64,000 nucleotides of DNA from Earliella scabrosa. Its lineage: Eukaryota; Basidiomycota; Agaricomycetes; Polyporales; Polyporaceae. The DNA lies in NCBI GenBank assembly GCA_022605405.1, contig JABYQQ010000003.1, positions 2,108,001 through 2,172,000 of the forward strand. Reading direction: 5' to 3'. A program made the position numbers and the translations under genes. The notes under the pieces are model-generated. The model saw only the letters and a program-made list of their open reading frames with translations. It searched no databases and was not told the origin of the DNA. Below are positions 32,701 through 44,720 of this stretch, piece by piece; positions within the stretch are counted from its first letter, which is position 1; each line of letters begins with the position of its first letter.

Positions 32701-35040
32701 GTGAAGATAGATCTAATGGGCACTGAGTGGGGGGTGTCCTGAGGTGTGAGCATGCCGTCTGCGACATCTGACCTTGGCGACATAAGTTCAACATCTGGAG
32801 ATTCTGATGAGTGGGATTGTGTCTGTAGATATAATAATCCATGGTTCGGGAGGAACCTCTCCACGTGCAGCTTGGAGAACAATGCCAGTGATTCAGAGTG
32901 CCTCGAGATAGCAGAGGGCTATCTTCAGCACTGGAAGCTCCCAGGCCATTCATGTACATCTCATGATACAAAATGTGGCAAGGGTACTGCGCCCACATGC
33001 ATCTGGGACTTAGAAGGATGTAGAGCTTGCTGGATGGACAGAGCAGAGGGGCCAGCAATAGCAGAGCCAGATGTTGTGGGCAGTAGAGCATTAAACATTA
33101 ACAGAGATTGCAGGATGCCCTGGTGCAAATATGCTGTGTTGAGGCACGACATGTTGCTGCATGCCCAACCCTCCCGCAATATGTAGATAGCGTACTCTAG
33201 GGCCTCTTGTGAGTGTCACTGGCAGGTATCAATTACACGATAAATGCAGCAGGGGACGGGCAAAGACCAAACGGCTAGATGACTACCCACTTTGTAGCCC
33301 TTCAACACAGTTCAGCTCTCTAATCCACGTCTTTCCATTACATTTCTCCACTTGCAGTGGACCATCAGTGCTATCATGTATGTGCAAGCTGCTGCATGAA
33401 GTTGAGAGAAGAAGCTGGTGAGAGTGAGCACTTCCAGCCAGACAGGCAGAGAGGTTGGGAGGCCGGCAATGGAGTCATTGGGGTGTAAGCGGGCATTGAG
33501 TATCTCAATGCTACCACTGATGTTGTTGTGCAGTTTGTGCTCCAACATATTTTACTTGCATGGAACAACAGGGAAAGAGATGGAATAGCAGCAGTCATCA
33601 ATTTGCAAGTGGAAGAAGCATCTTAACATGAACCTGATGGACAATGTTGCAGGGTCTGGTCAAGTCCGTTTTTGGACCTCTCTGGAGATAACCGGACTTT
33701 TAACCAAATTTGACAGTCCAATTTGAGAGAACTGGACCAAGTGGTGAGCATGAATCAGACATATCTATAGATCACAGTCTAGGTACCTGTGGAAATACCT
33801 GAAAGTTCGGATCAGTGTGGATCTGGATCAAGAAAATATATTTACACTACTTTACAAACAAGTCTGGACCAAATGTTTAGTCGTAGGCTACCATAATTAA
33901 CTGAATCTTGGTCCAGTTCCCAGTTATGACCAGTAATAATTGATGAGGAATGAAGAGATCGTCCTTTAAGTATGACGTTCTGCACCATTCTGTGTCATGC
34001 AAACCTGAGCCCATGAGAACATTTTTCATACTCTGCTTATCATGAGTAAGTAACAGTATTTACTGTAGCAGACGCCTAGTAAGAAACTGTTTACTGGCTC
34101 TAGCCCTAGTCTAGGGTTGGCTTGACCCCCCAGGTGCCCGTGGCACTGCCACCTTGGCGCCTTTGTCGTCATTATCACATTCAGAGCCATTGTCTTGTTC
34201 ATTCCGTCATTACGGCGAAAGGTCAAGGGAACTTTTTGTGTAGCAGCAATGAAGTCCCAGAGACAACTGTTCTCAAGCTGTTCGCCACGATAAAGATAGT
34301 CATTCATTTGCGAGCTCAAGATGACTAGATCACCGACAGCTGTTGCGGTAAAATGCACCTCTTCATCAGGATCCACATCCTCGAGGTCAGTGTTATCCAA
34401 CTGGTCGGGAGGTGGGCCAGATAGATGATGTGCAGTCTGCCCGTCTGCACGGGTATTCCAGACTGGACTACACATAGCTGATTGTGTCCACTTTCCCATT
34501 CCGTCCCTGCCACCTTCCGCATCCCATTCCACTCCCCGTTGTGATCCCATCCGCCTCATTTACTATACGCTCCCTGATCCGCATTTGTATCCGTCCTGAT
34601 CCTCTCCCATTCCGTCCTCAGACACGTCTCTCTGCCGTGGCTACGCGTCTGCGCCACCACACGTGACCGTGTCCGACTCTTTGATGCTCATTTACATGCT
34701 TCTTTTCTCCCTTTCCCACTCTGTATCCGCGCTCCCTCCGCACACTCTCTATGTACGCTACAGCTCCTAGCCCCTCTGTATCTATAGTATATAGTTCAGC
34801 CTTGTGCTTCGTTGTATAGCATCTCAGTTCTGCCTGCTCATCTCACGTGCACTGCGCGATCTCAGCTGCGCATCTCAGCCTCAATCTCGACACCTCTCTC
34901 AGCGCGTCCACGCACGCGCACTCTTCCATTCTTCACACACTGCTTACACATCAGTGTTCTCTAGGCTACGTCCGGCGGACTCGCTCTTCTCCCTCGCCTT
35001 CTCGTCGACCACACAGCGGCCGGTCGACCTCACGGTTACT
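32320..35040 (-). repeat. Palindrome P1, right arm
   Basis: Reverse complement of 27840-30560. It contains in order a copia LTR, the unassigned block, the hAT MITE fragment, the family B fragment, the Helitron piece (34165-34480, minus) and the gypsy LTR. Confidence 0.9.
34483..35032 (+). repeat. 5' LTR of the large Ty3/gypsy element
   Basis: 550 bp starting TGTGTCCACTTTCCC and ending GGTCGACCTCA. The next bases (TGGAGCCCACCGCG at about 35041) could be a primer-binding site starting TGG. The same LTR occurs alone in reverse at 27848-28397. No matching 3' LTR exists in the window. Confidence 0.7.
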
Positions 35041-35435
35041 GGAGCCCACCGCGAGGGGTCTTTTAAGACCTTGAAGTCCATGCCGCTCCCGGACCTCTGG
35101 TCTAGGCGACACATCTATCTCTTCCTACCCACGCCACATTCGTCATCACGGAGCCAATCACCTCCCTTTGAAGCAACAACACGTTTCTACTTCGCATCAC
35201 CAGCTGGACACCGCTCTCCAGCCACAGCTCTGCCGACGGCGACGCAGAAGACTCACAAGCCCCGGATACACAAGACTCCCTTTCAGCACACTCAGTCACC
35301 CACTCCGAAGCCCTCCGTCTCTCCCCTTCCCAGTGGACGACTCTACCTCACAACATACAAGGCCTCCCCACCTTCCTGCCAGTTTTCGGATCGGTCCTCA
35401 ACGCCCAGCCCGCTAACCCAACATTGGTACCAGCC

Positions 35436-36098
35436 ATGTCCTCCACTTACACCATGCTGGCCTGCAACGTTGACAGCTCGCCCAAGTTCGACCCTGAGGA
35501 GCCCGGCTCCATCCTCGACTTCTTCGAGGACCTTGATTACCACCTGGAGATCGCCGGACTTCTTGATGGGAGCAACACCGACCACGAGAAGTGCATCGGG
35601 CACGCCGTCCGGCTCGTCCTGCATCAGGTCAACAAAGCGAGTCCTCCCGACTATGACACATTCAAAAAGAAAGTCACCGCCGAATACCTCGGCAACAACG
35701 GGAAGCACCTCTACGCGCCCAGCGACCTCGACGCTATCGTTGCAGAGTCCGCGGGTGGGCAGCTCATCACCACCTCCGCCTTCATCTCCTACAGCCGCCG
35801 CTTCTGCGTCGTGGGTGACTACTTCGTCCTGCACAAAATTATCGGCGAGGAGGAACACAATAGGCTTTTCCTCAAGGGACTACCTGATCGTCTGCAGAAG
35901 CACGTCCTGGAACGTCTCGCTTGGAAGTGTCCCGATGTCCTCTATTCTCGCGTCTGCTACTCAGTCAAGGACGTCGCAGCGGCCGCTATCCACACACTCG
36001 ACTCCTACTCCCAGGACACCAGCACAACGGCCGCTCTGAAGCTTCAGGCCCGCCCCTTCAGCCGCTGCATCAGACGACAAGCTCACGACAGTCCTTGA
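35436..36098 (+). pseudogene. Ty3/gypsy gag, N-terminal part
   Basis: Starts MSSTYTMLACNVDSSPKFDP and continues EEPGSILDFFEDLDYHLEIA, AEYLGNNGKHLYAPSDLDAI, SYSRRFCVVGDYFVLHKIIG, EEEHNRLFLKGLPDRLQKHV. These match the retrotransposon gag pattern (capsid-like helices). The frame is lost by a one-base change near 36055, after which gag continues in another frame (DDKLTTVLESVAKRLDNLSL). Confidence 0.75.
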
Positions 36099-38279
36099 AT
36101 CTGTGGCAAAGCGGCTCGACAACCTCTCACTAGGACGCTCAGGCAGCTCTGGGCGGACCTACAACGACTGCTACTACTGCACGGGCTTGCACAGCATCCA
36201 ACGTTGCCACGCCATCAACGAGGACACCGCTGCAGGGCTGGTCAAGCGCGACGCACAAGGACAAGTCGTCCTCCGCTCAGGAGAACACATCCTGGGCAAC
36301 TCTCAAAGCGGACCGCTCCAACAGCACATCCAGGACTTCTACAAGTCCAACGTGTCGAAGCCGACACCTCCAGCCCCTGCTATGCTCTTTCAGCCAGTCT
36401 GGCGACAGCAACAGTCTCAGCCCCCGTCTACCACGCCATCCCATCCTGAACTCTTTCAGGGCGGCGTCCTGTCCTTTTGCAATGACGAATCGACCCCTTA
36501 CCCAACTCCACTCACATCTTTTGCGCTGAACAGCCAGACAGACGAGCAGGTGCAAGCAGATAAAGCGAAAATAGCAACAGCACGCACCGCATGCGCGCAG
36601 AAGTGGCTCAACCGCTTCGACGAGCCACCTGAAGTCCCTCGACGTCTCCCAGCGGCAGCACGCATCGAAGAAGTTGAAGATGAGCCCACCATCACCAATA
36701 CACAGCGCGGAACCGCGCCTCTGCCAACCGCCATCCTTGAAGAGGTTGAGGCACTCGAAAAGCAAGGCTCGGCTCCTCCTGAACACCTGTTCGCAAACGT
36801 ACGCGACGGCAACCAACCACGCCAGCCGACGAGCAAATCGTCGACTTCAGCGGACAAGCAGCCCACATCGTCCAAAGCTGAGCCAGTGTACAAGAACACT
36901 GTGCCGATCCACGACCAGAAGCATGTCCAAGACATGTTCTGTCGGTGTCTCGAGACGCCCATGTCGCTCACGCAGGCCGAGCTCTTGTCGCTTGCACCCA
37001 GTATCTGCGCGCCGCGTCCCCGTCAAACTGTCCCTGTTTCATGACCAAGCTGACCTGCCGTTCCCAGACGAGAACGAGCTTCAGACGGCAGCTGACGAAC
37101 GTTGCGCCATCTACGGCTACACACCTGACTTCGATGCCCTCTATAACTATGAAACCTACAAAGCGAACCAAGACGTCCCTCCACGATCCGATCCTTCCCT
37201 CTCCTCTGTCCCCATCTTCTCGCTACACTCCCACGTCCGTAATTCCCCAGACTTCTACTATATGCCGCCCGAGCCTTTCAACGCGTCTTTCTACACGTCT
37301 ATCCCATCCCATTCCACAGATGTGTCCGATCCTCAACCGCAACCTGCCTTCGCAGCAGCGAAGCGGAAATACAAGCCAGTTGCGAAGAAAGTCAAGCCCG
37401 TGCTCGTGCCCTTGCCGTCTGAGTTTCGCATTATCCGAAACATTACTGGTGACCCGCTCACTGACTTGCCAGACCTTCCCACACATCCTCTGCCCTTCGT
37501 TCCGACCGGTCGCTACACGGCGGAACGCAAGGACCTCATCGACGAGAACCACCCCGGCAACTTCCTGTGGGAAGAGAAATGACAACTCCTTCACTATCTC
37601 ATGATGATGCAAAACGAAGCTTTCGCCTGGGGCGACTCCGAACGCGGCACATTCAGCAGCAAGTACTTCCCCGACGTCCCTATCCCCACCATTCCCCATG
37701 TCCCCTGGGTCATCAAGAACCGACCTATTCCTCCCGGCCTTCACCCCGAGATCTGCACGATCATCCGCACAAAGGAAGTGTGGCGTATACGAACCCTCCA
37801 ACTCATCTTACCGCTCGCCGTGGTTCACAGTGCTCAAGAAGGACGGCAAGTCTCTCCGCATTGTCCACTCTCTGAAGCCACTCAATGCCGTCACCATTCA
37901 ACACTCCGGAGTCCCTCCCTTCACTGACGAGCTGGCTGACCACTGCGCTGGTCGCGCTTGCCTCGCACTGCTCGACTTGTACGTCGGATACGACGAGCGT
38001 CGCATCGCGGAAGAGTACCGCAATCTCACGACGTTCATGACACCTTTTGGAGCACGCCGCCTCGTCACCCTTCCCATGGGATGGACTAACTCCGTCCCCA
38101 TCTTTCACGACGACCTTACACACATCCTCCAGCCCGAAATCCCACACTGCTGTGTCTCGTTCATCGACGACGTTACAGGCTTTCCAGGACACACCTGCTA
38201 CGAGCTCCCTTCGCCCCCAGGCTTCGAGACCATCCCAGAGAACTCCGGCATCCAACACTTCGTCTGGGAGCATGCACAG
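36099..38279 (+). pseudogene. Ty3/gypsy gag C-terminus and pol up to reverse transcriptase
   Basis: Begins with a zinc knuckle, CYYCTGLHSIQRC (about 36165), then a linker rich in Pro and Gln. A second frame (about 36990-37580) carries DQADLPFPDENELQTAADER ... NFLWEEK; I see no DSG or DTG aspartic protease motif, so protease is either lost or outside the readable frames. After another shift: VPWVIKNRPIPPGLHPEICT, SPWFTVLKKDGKSLRIVHSL, LALLDLYVGYDERRIAEEYR, PFGARRLVTLPMGWTNSVPI and VSFIDDVTGF, the reverse transcriptase with its catalytic DD. It stops at EHAQ (38279), where nested DNA elements are inserted. Confidence 0.8.
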
Positions 38280-38395
38280 ACTTGGATGGGAGTGGGCCAT
38301 GTCTGGCAGGCACGATTGATGAGCTGGTTGATAATCAATATTGGTACTATGTTAATGAATGACCAAATGATCTACAATTATTGCTTCATCACTAA

Positions 38396-38996
38396 GGCTC
38401 TGTCCAGCAGCGACGAAATGACCTTTCGTCGTGGGTCCGAGAAGCACGGACCTGTGACTGATGAGTGACTGATTGCCTACGTGCGTGATGATCTGTGACA
38501 GCGCTGGCGTCTACATACAGCGCCATCCGCAACGGCTGAGGAAGAGTTGATTAGTACTAGTAGCCTTCCATCGGACGTCCGTTTATGCGGGAAAATTTCA
38601 CATCCAATAGTTAGAAGTGCGCCTTGCATGAGTATGGCAGGCACTGCAACGTCAAATATCTACACTGTTCTCATCGGAGGCTTTCCGAGTCACCGGCACT
38701 AGAACGCACTCGGATAAGCCTCAAGTTATACCTGCCAAAAAAGACTTCGGATTACTTTCAAGTAAAAACAATCAGGCTTGTGTAGTAAGTAGACTCTAGA
38801 GCGGATCTTATCGAGCAGTTTCTAGTAGGTTATGGTTGGAAAGGATGTGCGCACTGCGCAGTCGTGTAAGTACGGGCGTCTCACTGTCACTCCGGAAGCT
38901 CTGGCAACAATGCCCGAGTCACGCACCTCAGTGAAGCGCTGATCGATTGGATCGGGAGCACGACGAAATGTCATTTCGTCGCTGCTGGACAGAGCC
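38396..38996 (+). mobile_element. PIF/Harbinger-like MITE, 601 bp
   Basis: The TIR GGCTCTGTCCAGCAGCGACG continues as AAATGAC(C/A)TTTCGTCGTG, matching for about 37 bp at both ends. A TAA duplication lies at 38393-38395 and 38997-38999. A TAA/TTA 3-bp TSD and a GG-start TIR fit PIF/Harbinger. Each TIR holds its own small palindrome, CGACGAAATGAC(A/C)TTTCGTCG. No gene inside. A mirror copy is at 50737-51337. Confidence 0.75.
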
Positions 38997-40599
38997 TAAA
39001 AGTTCAGTTCACATATACTTGATTTCGAACTGTTGATCAAAGCATGAAACATCACTCAAAGATTTACATTTCATGGAACACTCTTTTGAACTGAGCATTG
39101 ACTGCTGTCAGATATGTTAGATAATCTCATCTCTCCATTACACAGTGGACGAACTTTTACCGCAAACTTTCATCACTTCAATGAACTTTTCCAAGTATAG
39201 TACAAAATTCCACTAAGCCAGACCGTGTTTAGATGGCACATTTTAAACTATTGAGCTTTAGATACACTGGAACAAGCTCATCACGTATGGCTTTATGCAG
39301 CATAGCATGCCACTCTTTTTGCTTGCCATGCTAGCTTATTCCTGTCATTTCAACACAGTATTTACTCATTGTAGTAATTAACTTGTAGTGTGTCTGTGAG
39401 GTGATCTTTGGCTTCTCAATGACACATAACGCTTTCCATTCATGTCAGTTCATTTATTTACAGCATTTGTTCATTCATCATGCACAAGCAGGTCAGAATA
39501 TTACACTACTACGACAGCAAACAACCACTATATTGTGTGTTTTTAATGGTATTAATACTTTACAAAAATTCAGAGACACAACATTGTTTATAGAGAGTGA
39601 AAGTTGTAGGTAATACTAAGTTATTGAATACCATTACGAGACCTTACAGAGCCCAGGAGAATGATCATTGGTACCTCCTGTGTTATAAGCTAGTGGTCTC
39701 ATTCTGGCTGGATATATTTCTAGATCAACATGGGCATATGACCAATTGTTCGAGAAGTTGCAATGATTGTCAACTTTCTATACTTCAATGTACATATAAC
39801 AGCTCAGTAGCATATGAAATGGATAGAGATGATACAATAGAAGATTATCATGATTTTTCCGCAATTTTTGCTATAGAACTGATGGAGTTATTCAGTAAAT
39901 AGTGAATAGATCATTCAGTTGTGATGAGAATATTTCCATGGTGGTGTGATTGAAGAGAGCTCATTTTTCCGGTTCTAATGGTATATAACACTCTACACTT
40001 TCATTAGAAACTGACAGAGACACACTCTGAAGCCAATGGTAGAATAGCCACTGGAAAATCCCAAACCACCATTGATGGCATATAGAACACAGTGGTCATG
40101 TCGCACAGAGCTAAGTTTTTGCTTGTCAATGATCTATAACACTTTATGCTTATGACCCTTCATTGTTCTACTAACCAGTATTTACTTGTCAATGAAGTGC
40201 CAACCGCTGAGAATATTACTCAACTAGTACAACAAATAAGCGCAGAAGTTTGCTATTTCAATGGTATACAACACTGTATATAACTTCAGAAAGGCAACAT
40301 TGTTCATAGAGAGTCAGTAACACTAAGCTATCAACTACACGCCCAAGTGTGCACCGGGCGCCCTAGGTATTTGGTCGGAAGTTATCTGCCGGGGCGGCGC
40401 AGGGTATCGAACAGATGTCTTGGAGCCGGCGCTTAGACCTCGCTCCAATATCGGTTTGCCTGATATCTGTTCGATGTCTGGGGCACAACGCTCCAGTATG
40501 GAAGCGCCGGTCGGAAGTTATCTGACGACCCAGAATTCCCAGATATCGGAACCGACCCAGGGCTCACCTGAGCGTGTATGTTTGTACACTGAACTCACT

Positions 40600-40682
40600 T
40601 TTGATAGTGACAGTAGTCTAATGGTTAGTACGCTATGTTGTTATTTGTGAGACTGGGGGTTCAATTCTGGTTGGGTGCACTT
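40600..40682 (+). pseudogene. tRNA-like or tRNA-derived SINE-like segment
   Basis: TAGTCTAATGGTTAGTACG resembles a pol III A box and GGGGGTTCAATTCTGG a B box, about 45 bp apart. The T stem and acceptor arms do not pair well, so this is not a functional tRNA. A T-run (TTTTTT at 40681) follows. Mirror copy at 49051-49133. Confidence 0.35.
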
Positions 40683-40799
40683 TTTTGCGTCGACATGGGC
40701 GCTAATTCTGCCCCTGAAACCCGGTGAGCTGTCGATGTTGGCGGTTGTCGACAGTTCCCCGGGAGAATTCCGGCATTTTCTGGAATAGCCACTATTTAC

Positions 40800-41742
40800 A
40801 CTTCAAAGCATATCTCTGTCAGTTTCTAATGAATGTATAGAGTGTTATATACCATTAGGACCGGAAAAATGAGCTCTCTTCAATCGCACCACCGTGGGAA
40901 TATTCTCATCACAACTGAATGATCTATTCACTATTTACTGAATAACTCCATCAGTTCTATAGCAAAAAATACGGAAAAATCATGATAATTCTCTATTGTA
41001 TCATCTCTATCCATTTCATATACCCATGAGCTCTTATATGTACATTGAAGTACGGAAAGTTGACAATCATTGCAACTTTCAAACATTTGGCCAATAAATG
41101 TGTTTGTTGATACATGCTGAAGTGGATTAAATCAATGCGTAATGGATCTAGAAGATCAATATGTAATGGACAATGATCTAGTGCAACCACATACACATAC
41201 TGAAGCCAAATCATGCTCACAACCCAGCCAACCTTTCGCATTTGGGCAAGTGTATATGAGCTATAACTTTTGTACTAATAGTTCATACAAATCTGAAGTA
41301 AGTCCATATAAAAGGTACAGATCATGCCTACCAAACAATATCAAAACATGTTCGTTACAGAGTTACAAGTATAGACACTAGTAGATGAAGCCATTAGAAG
41401 TAATAGAAAGAGCCACTAGTAACTAATAGTATAGACACCAATAGACCACAAAACATGTGCCAACACAATGTAGTAAGCGCCGGCCGTGCCAGCAGCCGAG
41501 CCGCGGGGGAGAGCATAAGAAAAGTACTCAATGTGGCTGTGTCCAGTGGTAAGAAACAAGTAAGAAAATCCAACCCTAACCCTCTGGTGGGCGTCTAAAA
41601 GTAAGTAATTTTGTTACCTGAGATGACATAAGTTGTATGGAAGAGTAAGAAAAACTTTTCCCACGGTGATCGAGTTGCGTCACAAGCGCCGGGCCAAAAG
41701 CTCCCCATAAGAACGATTAATTTGTAAACTCATCAATCGTAA
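40800..41742 (-). repeat. Family A non-autonomous element, copy A2
   Basis: On minus it begins TTACGATTGATGAG (41730-41742) and follows A4 at 53985 through CACCGTGGGAAAAG, the GGTTAGGGTTGGATT segment and the GATGATACAATAGAGAATTATC segment. No coding capacity. Confidence 0.7.
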
Positions 41743-42691
41743 ACATCAACCGGATCCTCCAACGAATGAAGTACGCCGAGGGCACCTTCTCAGGCCGCAA
41801 GACCTACCTGTGCATCCCTGAGGGGCCTGTCGTCAGCCACTTCTGCGGGTATGAAGGCCGCAAGCCCGAACCCGGCAACGTAGACAAGGTGCTCAACTGG
41901 GGACCCTGCCGCGACATCTCAGACGTCCGCACCTTCCTTAGAACGGTCGGCGTGGGCCGTACCTTCATCCCCGACTTCGGTACACTCGCCGCGCCTCTCA
42001 CGCAGCTTACACGCAAGGGCGCCACCTTTCAGTGGGGCCCTGAGCAGATTCAAGCGCAAGAACAGCTCAAGCACGCTCTCGTCACTTCACCTGCACTGCA
42101 CCCTATTGACTACACCTCCGCCGCCAACGTCATTCTCGCTGTCGACACCTCTGTCATTGCTGTAGGCTACCTCCTCGCTCAGGACGACCTCGACGAGCCC
42201 TCCTGCCACCACTATGCCAGGTTTGGCTCCATGGTACTCAACGCTCGCGAGTCCAGCTACTCTCAGCCAAAACTCAAATTATACGGCCTGTACCACGCTC
42301 TCAAAGCGTGCAAGCACCTATTGGCGTCCGCAACCTCGTCATAGAGGTCGACGCAAAATACATTCGAGGCATGCTCAATAATCCGGACGAGGCTCCGAGC
42401 GCGTCCATGAACCGATGGATTGTGACCATACTCACATTCCAGTTCCAGCTCGTCCACGTACCCGGCGCAATCCACGGCCCCCACGGCCTCTCTCGACGCC
42501 GTCTTCAGCCTGACGACCCTGTCGACCCTCCAGACAAGGAAGACGACTGGATCGACCGCCTCAACGGGCTCTTACATATCATCAATCCTCCAGTTCCACT
42601 CCTGATGCCCCTCATCCCTTTCCAACCCTTCTTGTCACCTGTCCCTTCATTCCTCATATTAGCTGAGGATTTAAGTATATGCATTTTGTAG
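41743..42691 (+). pseudogene. Ty3/gypsy pol: end of reverse transcriptase, RNase H, truncated
   Basis: Continues the frame broken at 38279: INRILQRMKYAEGTFSGRKT, GYEGRKPEPGNVDKVLNWGP, DVRTFLRTVGVGRTFIPDFG, APLTQLTRKGATFQWGPEQI, then the RNase H-like TSAANVILAVDTSVIAVGYL and NARESSYSQPKLKLYGLYHA. A frame change near 42310 leads to NLVIEVDAKYIRGMLNNPDE and LTFQFQLVHVPGAIHGPHGL. It breaks off near 42665; integrase and 3' LTR are absent. Confidence 0.8.
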
Positions 42692-43712
42692 GCACTAACT
42701 GTAAGTTTCTATTGCTATAGCACATCATATGTACATATCAATACTGAGTGTAGCAGATGCAAAAATAAACTTGCCCATATCAGAAAAGATAGGCTGTCTT
42801 TCAGCATTGGTGGGGACGCTTAACCATGCCCAAGGACATCTATACTACCAGATTAGATTGTAGTATGGTTGCAATCTCAAAAGATAGCTGTCATTCTTTT
42901 TTATGTGATGCCAGTGCTGTTATTGTGTGTTGCTCATAGCTGTAACATTATAACACAAGGTGTTTCAGTTGAGCATGGAAGTAGTCTTCATATTTTACGA
43001 CATTTCATTTGCCAATGAGGCGCCCAAAATTGATCAGAGATATTGATAAGTGCTGAACAGGCTCTGCAGCAGATCAGAGCCTGTTCAGCATTGCGTATTT
43101 CGGCCGATGGGCTCCTATTTAAGCGTCACATGACACAGAGTCACACAAAGTCACAAACTCTGTATTTTGCACATTTCTCTGCAAGATATGGCATATTATA
43201 TATTATTGGAACAAGGACTATATACTGATGTATATGTTGAAGGCTCATGTAACACATCACAGATGATATTTCTCTATCAATCTTACTATATCATAGCCTG
43301 CACAGAAAATACTGCAGTGAATTGTCAAAGGTGGATGTTGTACGAGCTGACACTGATACCAAACCATAAGCATTGATATTGCTCACTATACTATCAAGGC
43401 TTGGAACTTGATAATGGCCATATTGACTGACTGTTAACTATTCCCACTACCCATAGTGATGCTTACAATCTGAAAGATGACACTAACAGTGAAATAATCA
43501 CAGCTTCTGCATTTCTGAGTGAATTGAGAAGATTAAATGTTGTATAAATACAGAAAGAACACAGTCACATTGTGAGCATAAAGTGGCTACAATGCTAACA
43601 TTGCTTCAACAAATAGCTGAGCAGCAAGTACGAAGTTTGCATTTTGGCTGTGTAGCAATGACAATTGTCTATCTAATTGAATAACTTGCTAAGACTTCTG
43701 AGCTTTTCAATA
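42692..43712. other. AT-rich unassigned interval with a perfect hairpin
   Basis: No gene recognised. 43051-43066 (TGCTGAACAGGCTCTG) and 43075-43090 form a perfect 16-bp inverted repeat with an 8-base loop. It is flanked by CGCCCAAAAT and TTTCGGCCGATGG, phrases also seen around the hairpins of family B, so it is probably a diverged relative. Confidence 0.4.
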
Positions 43713-44720
43713 ACTTGTTGAGAAGTAGGCCATGTCTGGCAGAATAGGATTGATGAGTGGGGGTATATCCATAAAAAAACTCACTGTACTATACACTGTA
43801 ATTTATCTATTAGTGTGCATCTTATGAGTTATAAGAGAATGTTATTTTGTTAATAGTGAATATTTGATTCAGTTGGATCCAGAATGTCTCCAGAGCAGTT
43901 CCATTGAACAGAGCTGAATTTTCTGGTTCCAATGATATACAATACTTCATTTATTGATTAGAAACTGACAGAGATACACATTCAAGTCAATACTTATGAA
44001 TATACCTGCTGAATTGGGCAGCATAGGTGCCCGTCGAGCGCCCATGAGATGCGAAAAACAGCCCATCCTTCCCGATTTGGGCAATTGTATTTAGACTTTA
44101 ACACATACAGTTTTGATTAAAAACATATAGTGATATATATCATTTTGTTCCCACAATTTATGGCTACAATCTGAGATTGTCAGAAGTCATGTGACCAGGA
44201 GCTGTTGAGCACCATCGGCCGAAAATCCGAAGCTTCCCCAGCCTTGCTTCAACATCACGCTCACGCCACAGGGCAACTTTCTCATCGGAGGCAGCAATCC
44301 GAACGCCAACTTCAACGTCGGGCCGGGCATCAAGTTCCAGAGCAAGCAAGGCTGGGGAAGCTTCGGATTTTCGGCCATTTGGGCGCTTATTTTGCGTTTA
44401 TATGGTATATAAGCCCAGTTATAGCTTCAATTACTATGTAACTAGGATCAGTGTGCAATGCATAGAACAAATACAAAGCCAGCCATGGTGGCAGTGCTTT
44501 GGGCATCTACCTGATTCCCACGCAGATCAGCCAACCTTAGTCTAGGGTTGGCTCAATAACAAAGTTTGTTATCAGTGCTTACATCAGCGCTTACTCTGTT
44601 CTTACTCCAAGTAATCGGAGTATGAAATATATTCTCACGGGGTCAGGTTTGCGTTACAGAGTTTGGCAGAGAACGTCGCCCTTAAAGGATGATTTCTTCG
44701 TTTCACTCATCAATCGTAAT
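43713..44720 (-). repeat. Family B non-autonomous element, copy B3, with extra sequence in its hairpin
   Basis: Reverse orientation: ACTTGTTGAGAAGTAGGCC at 43713, CTCATCAATCGTAAT at 44706-44720. The hairpin arms are 44217-44249 and 44344-44376 (33 bp, perfect). Where B1 has only a few loop bases, B3 carries 94 bp (44250-44343) of GC-rich, stop-free sequence unlike the AT-rich element. Confidence 0.75.

Larger units (their letters stand above)
36879..41501 (+). repeat. Palindrome P2, left arm (4,623 bp)
   Basis: The reverse complement is at 48232-52854 (paired coordinates sum to 89,733). The arms include gypsy pol, the nested MITE, the tRNA-like piece and most of element A2. I noticed a single substitution in the gypsy part (Ala versus Thr in MSRDAHV). 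The inner edge falls inside element A, where the right copy has an internal deletion. Confidence 0.9.
38280..41742. mobile_element. Nested DNA-element block inserted in gypsy reverse transcriptase
   Basis: The left border is ACTTGGATGGGAGTGGGCC then CATGTCTGGC and ACGATTGATGAG; the right border is CTCATCAATCGTAA. The gypsy reading stops at EHAQ and resumes as NINRILQRMKYAEGTFSG, so the block of about 3.46 kb is an insertion. Inside are a Harbinger-like MITE, an AT-rich stretch (39000-39700), an inverted pair of element A-type sequences (39700-40030 plus, 40800-41110 minus), a tRNA-like segment and element A2. Confidence 0.7.

Noticed and set aside
34804..36039. 411-residue Ser/Thr/Pro-rich plus-strand open frame
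   Set aside because: It spans the gypsy LTR and leader and then overlaps gag in another frame; the low-complexity composition is a frame shadow.
40339..40600. Possible structured RNA from repeated GATATCTGTTCGAT and CGGTCGGAAGTTATCTG phrases
   Set aside because: Better explained as inverted and direct repeats of a small transposon-like segment; no further support.
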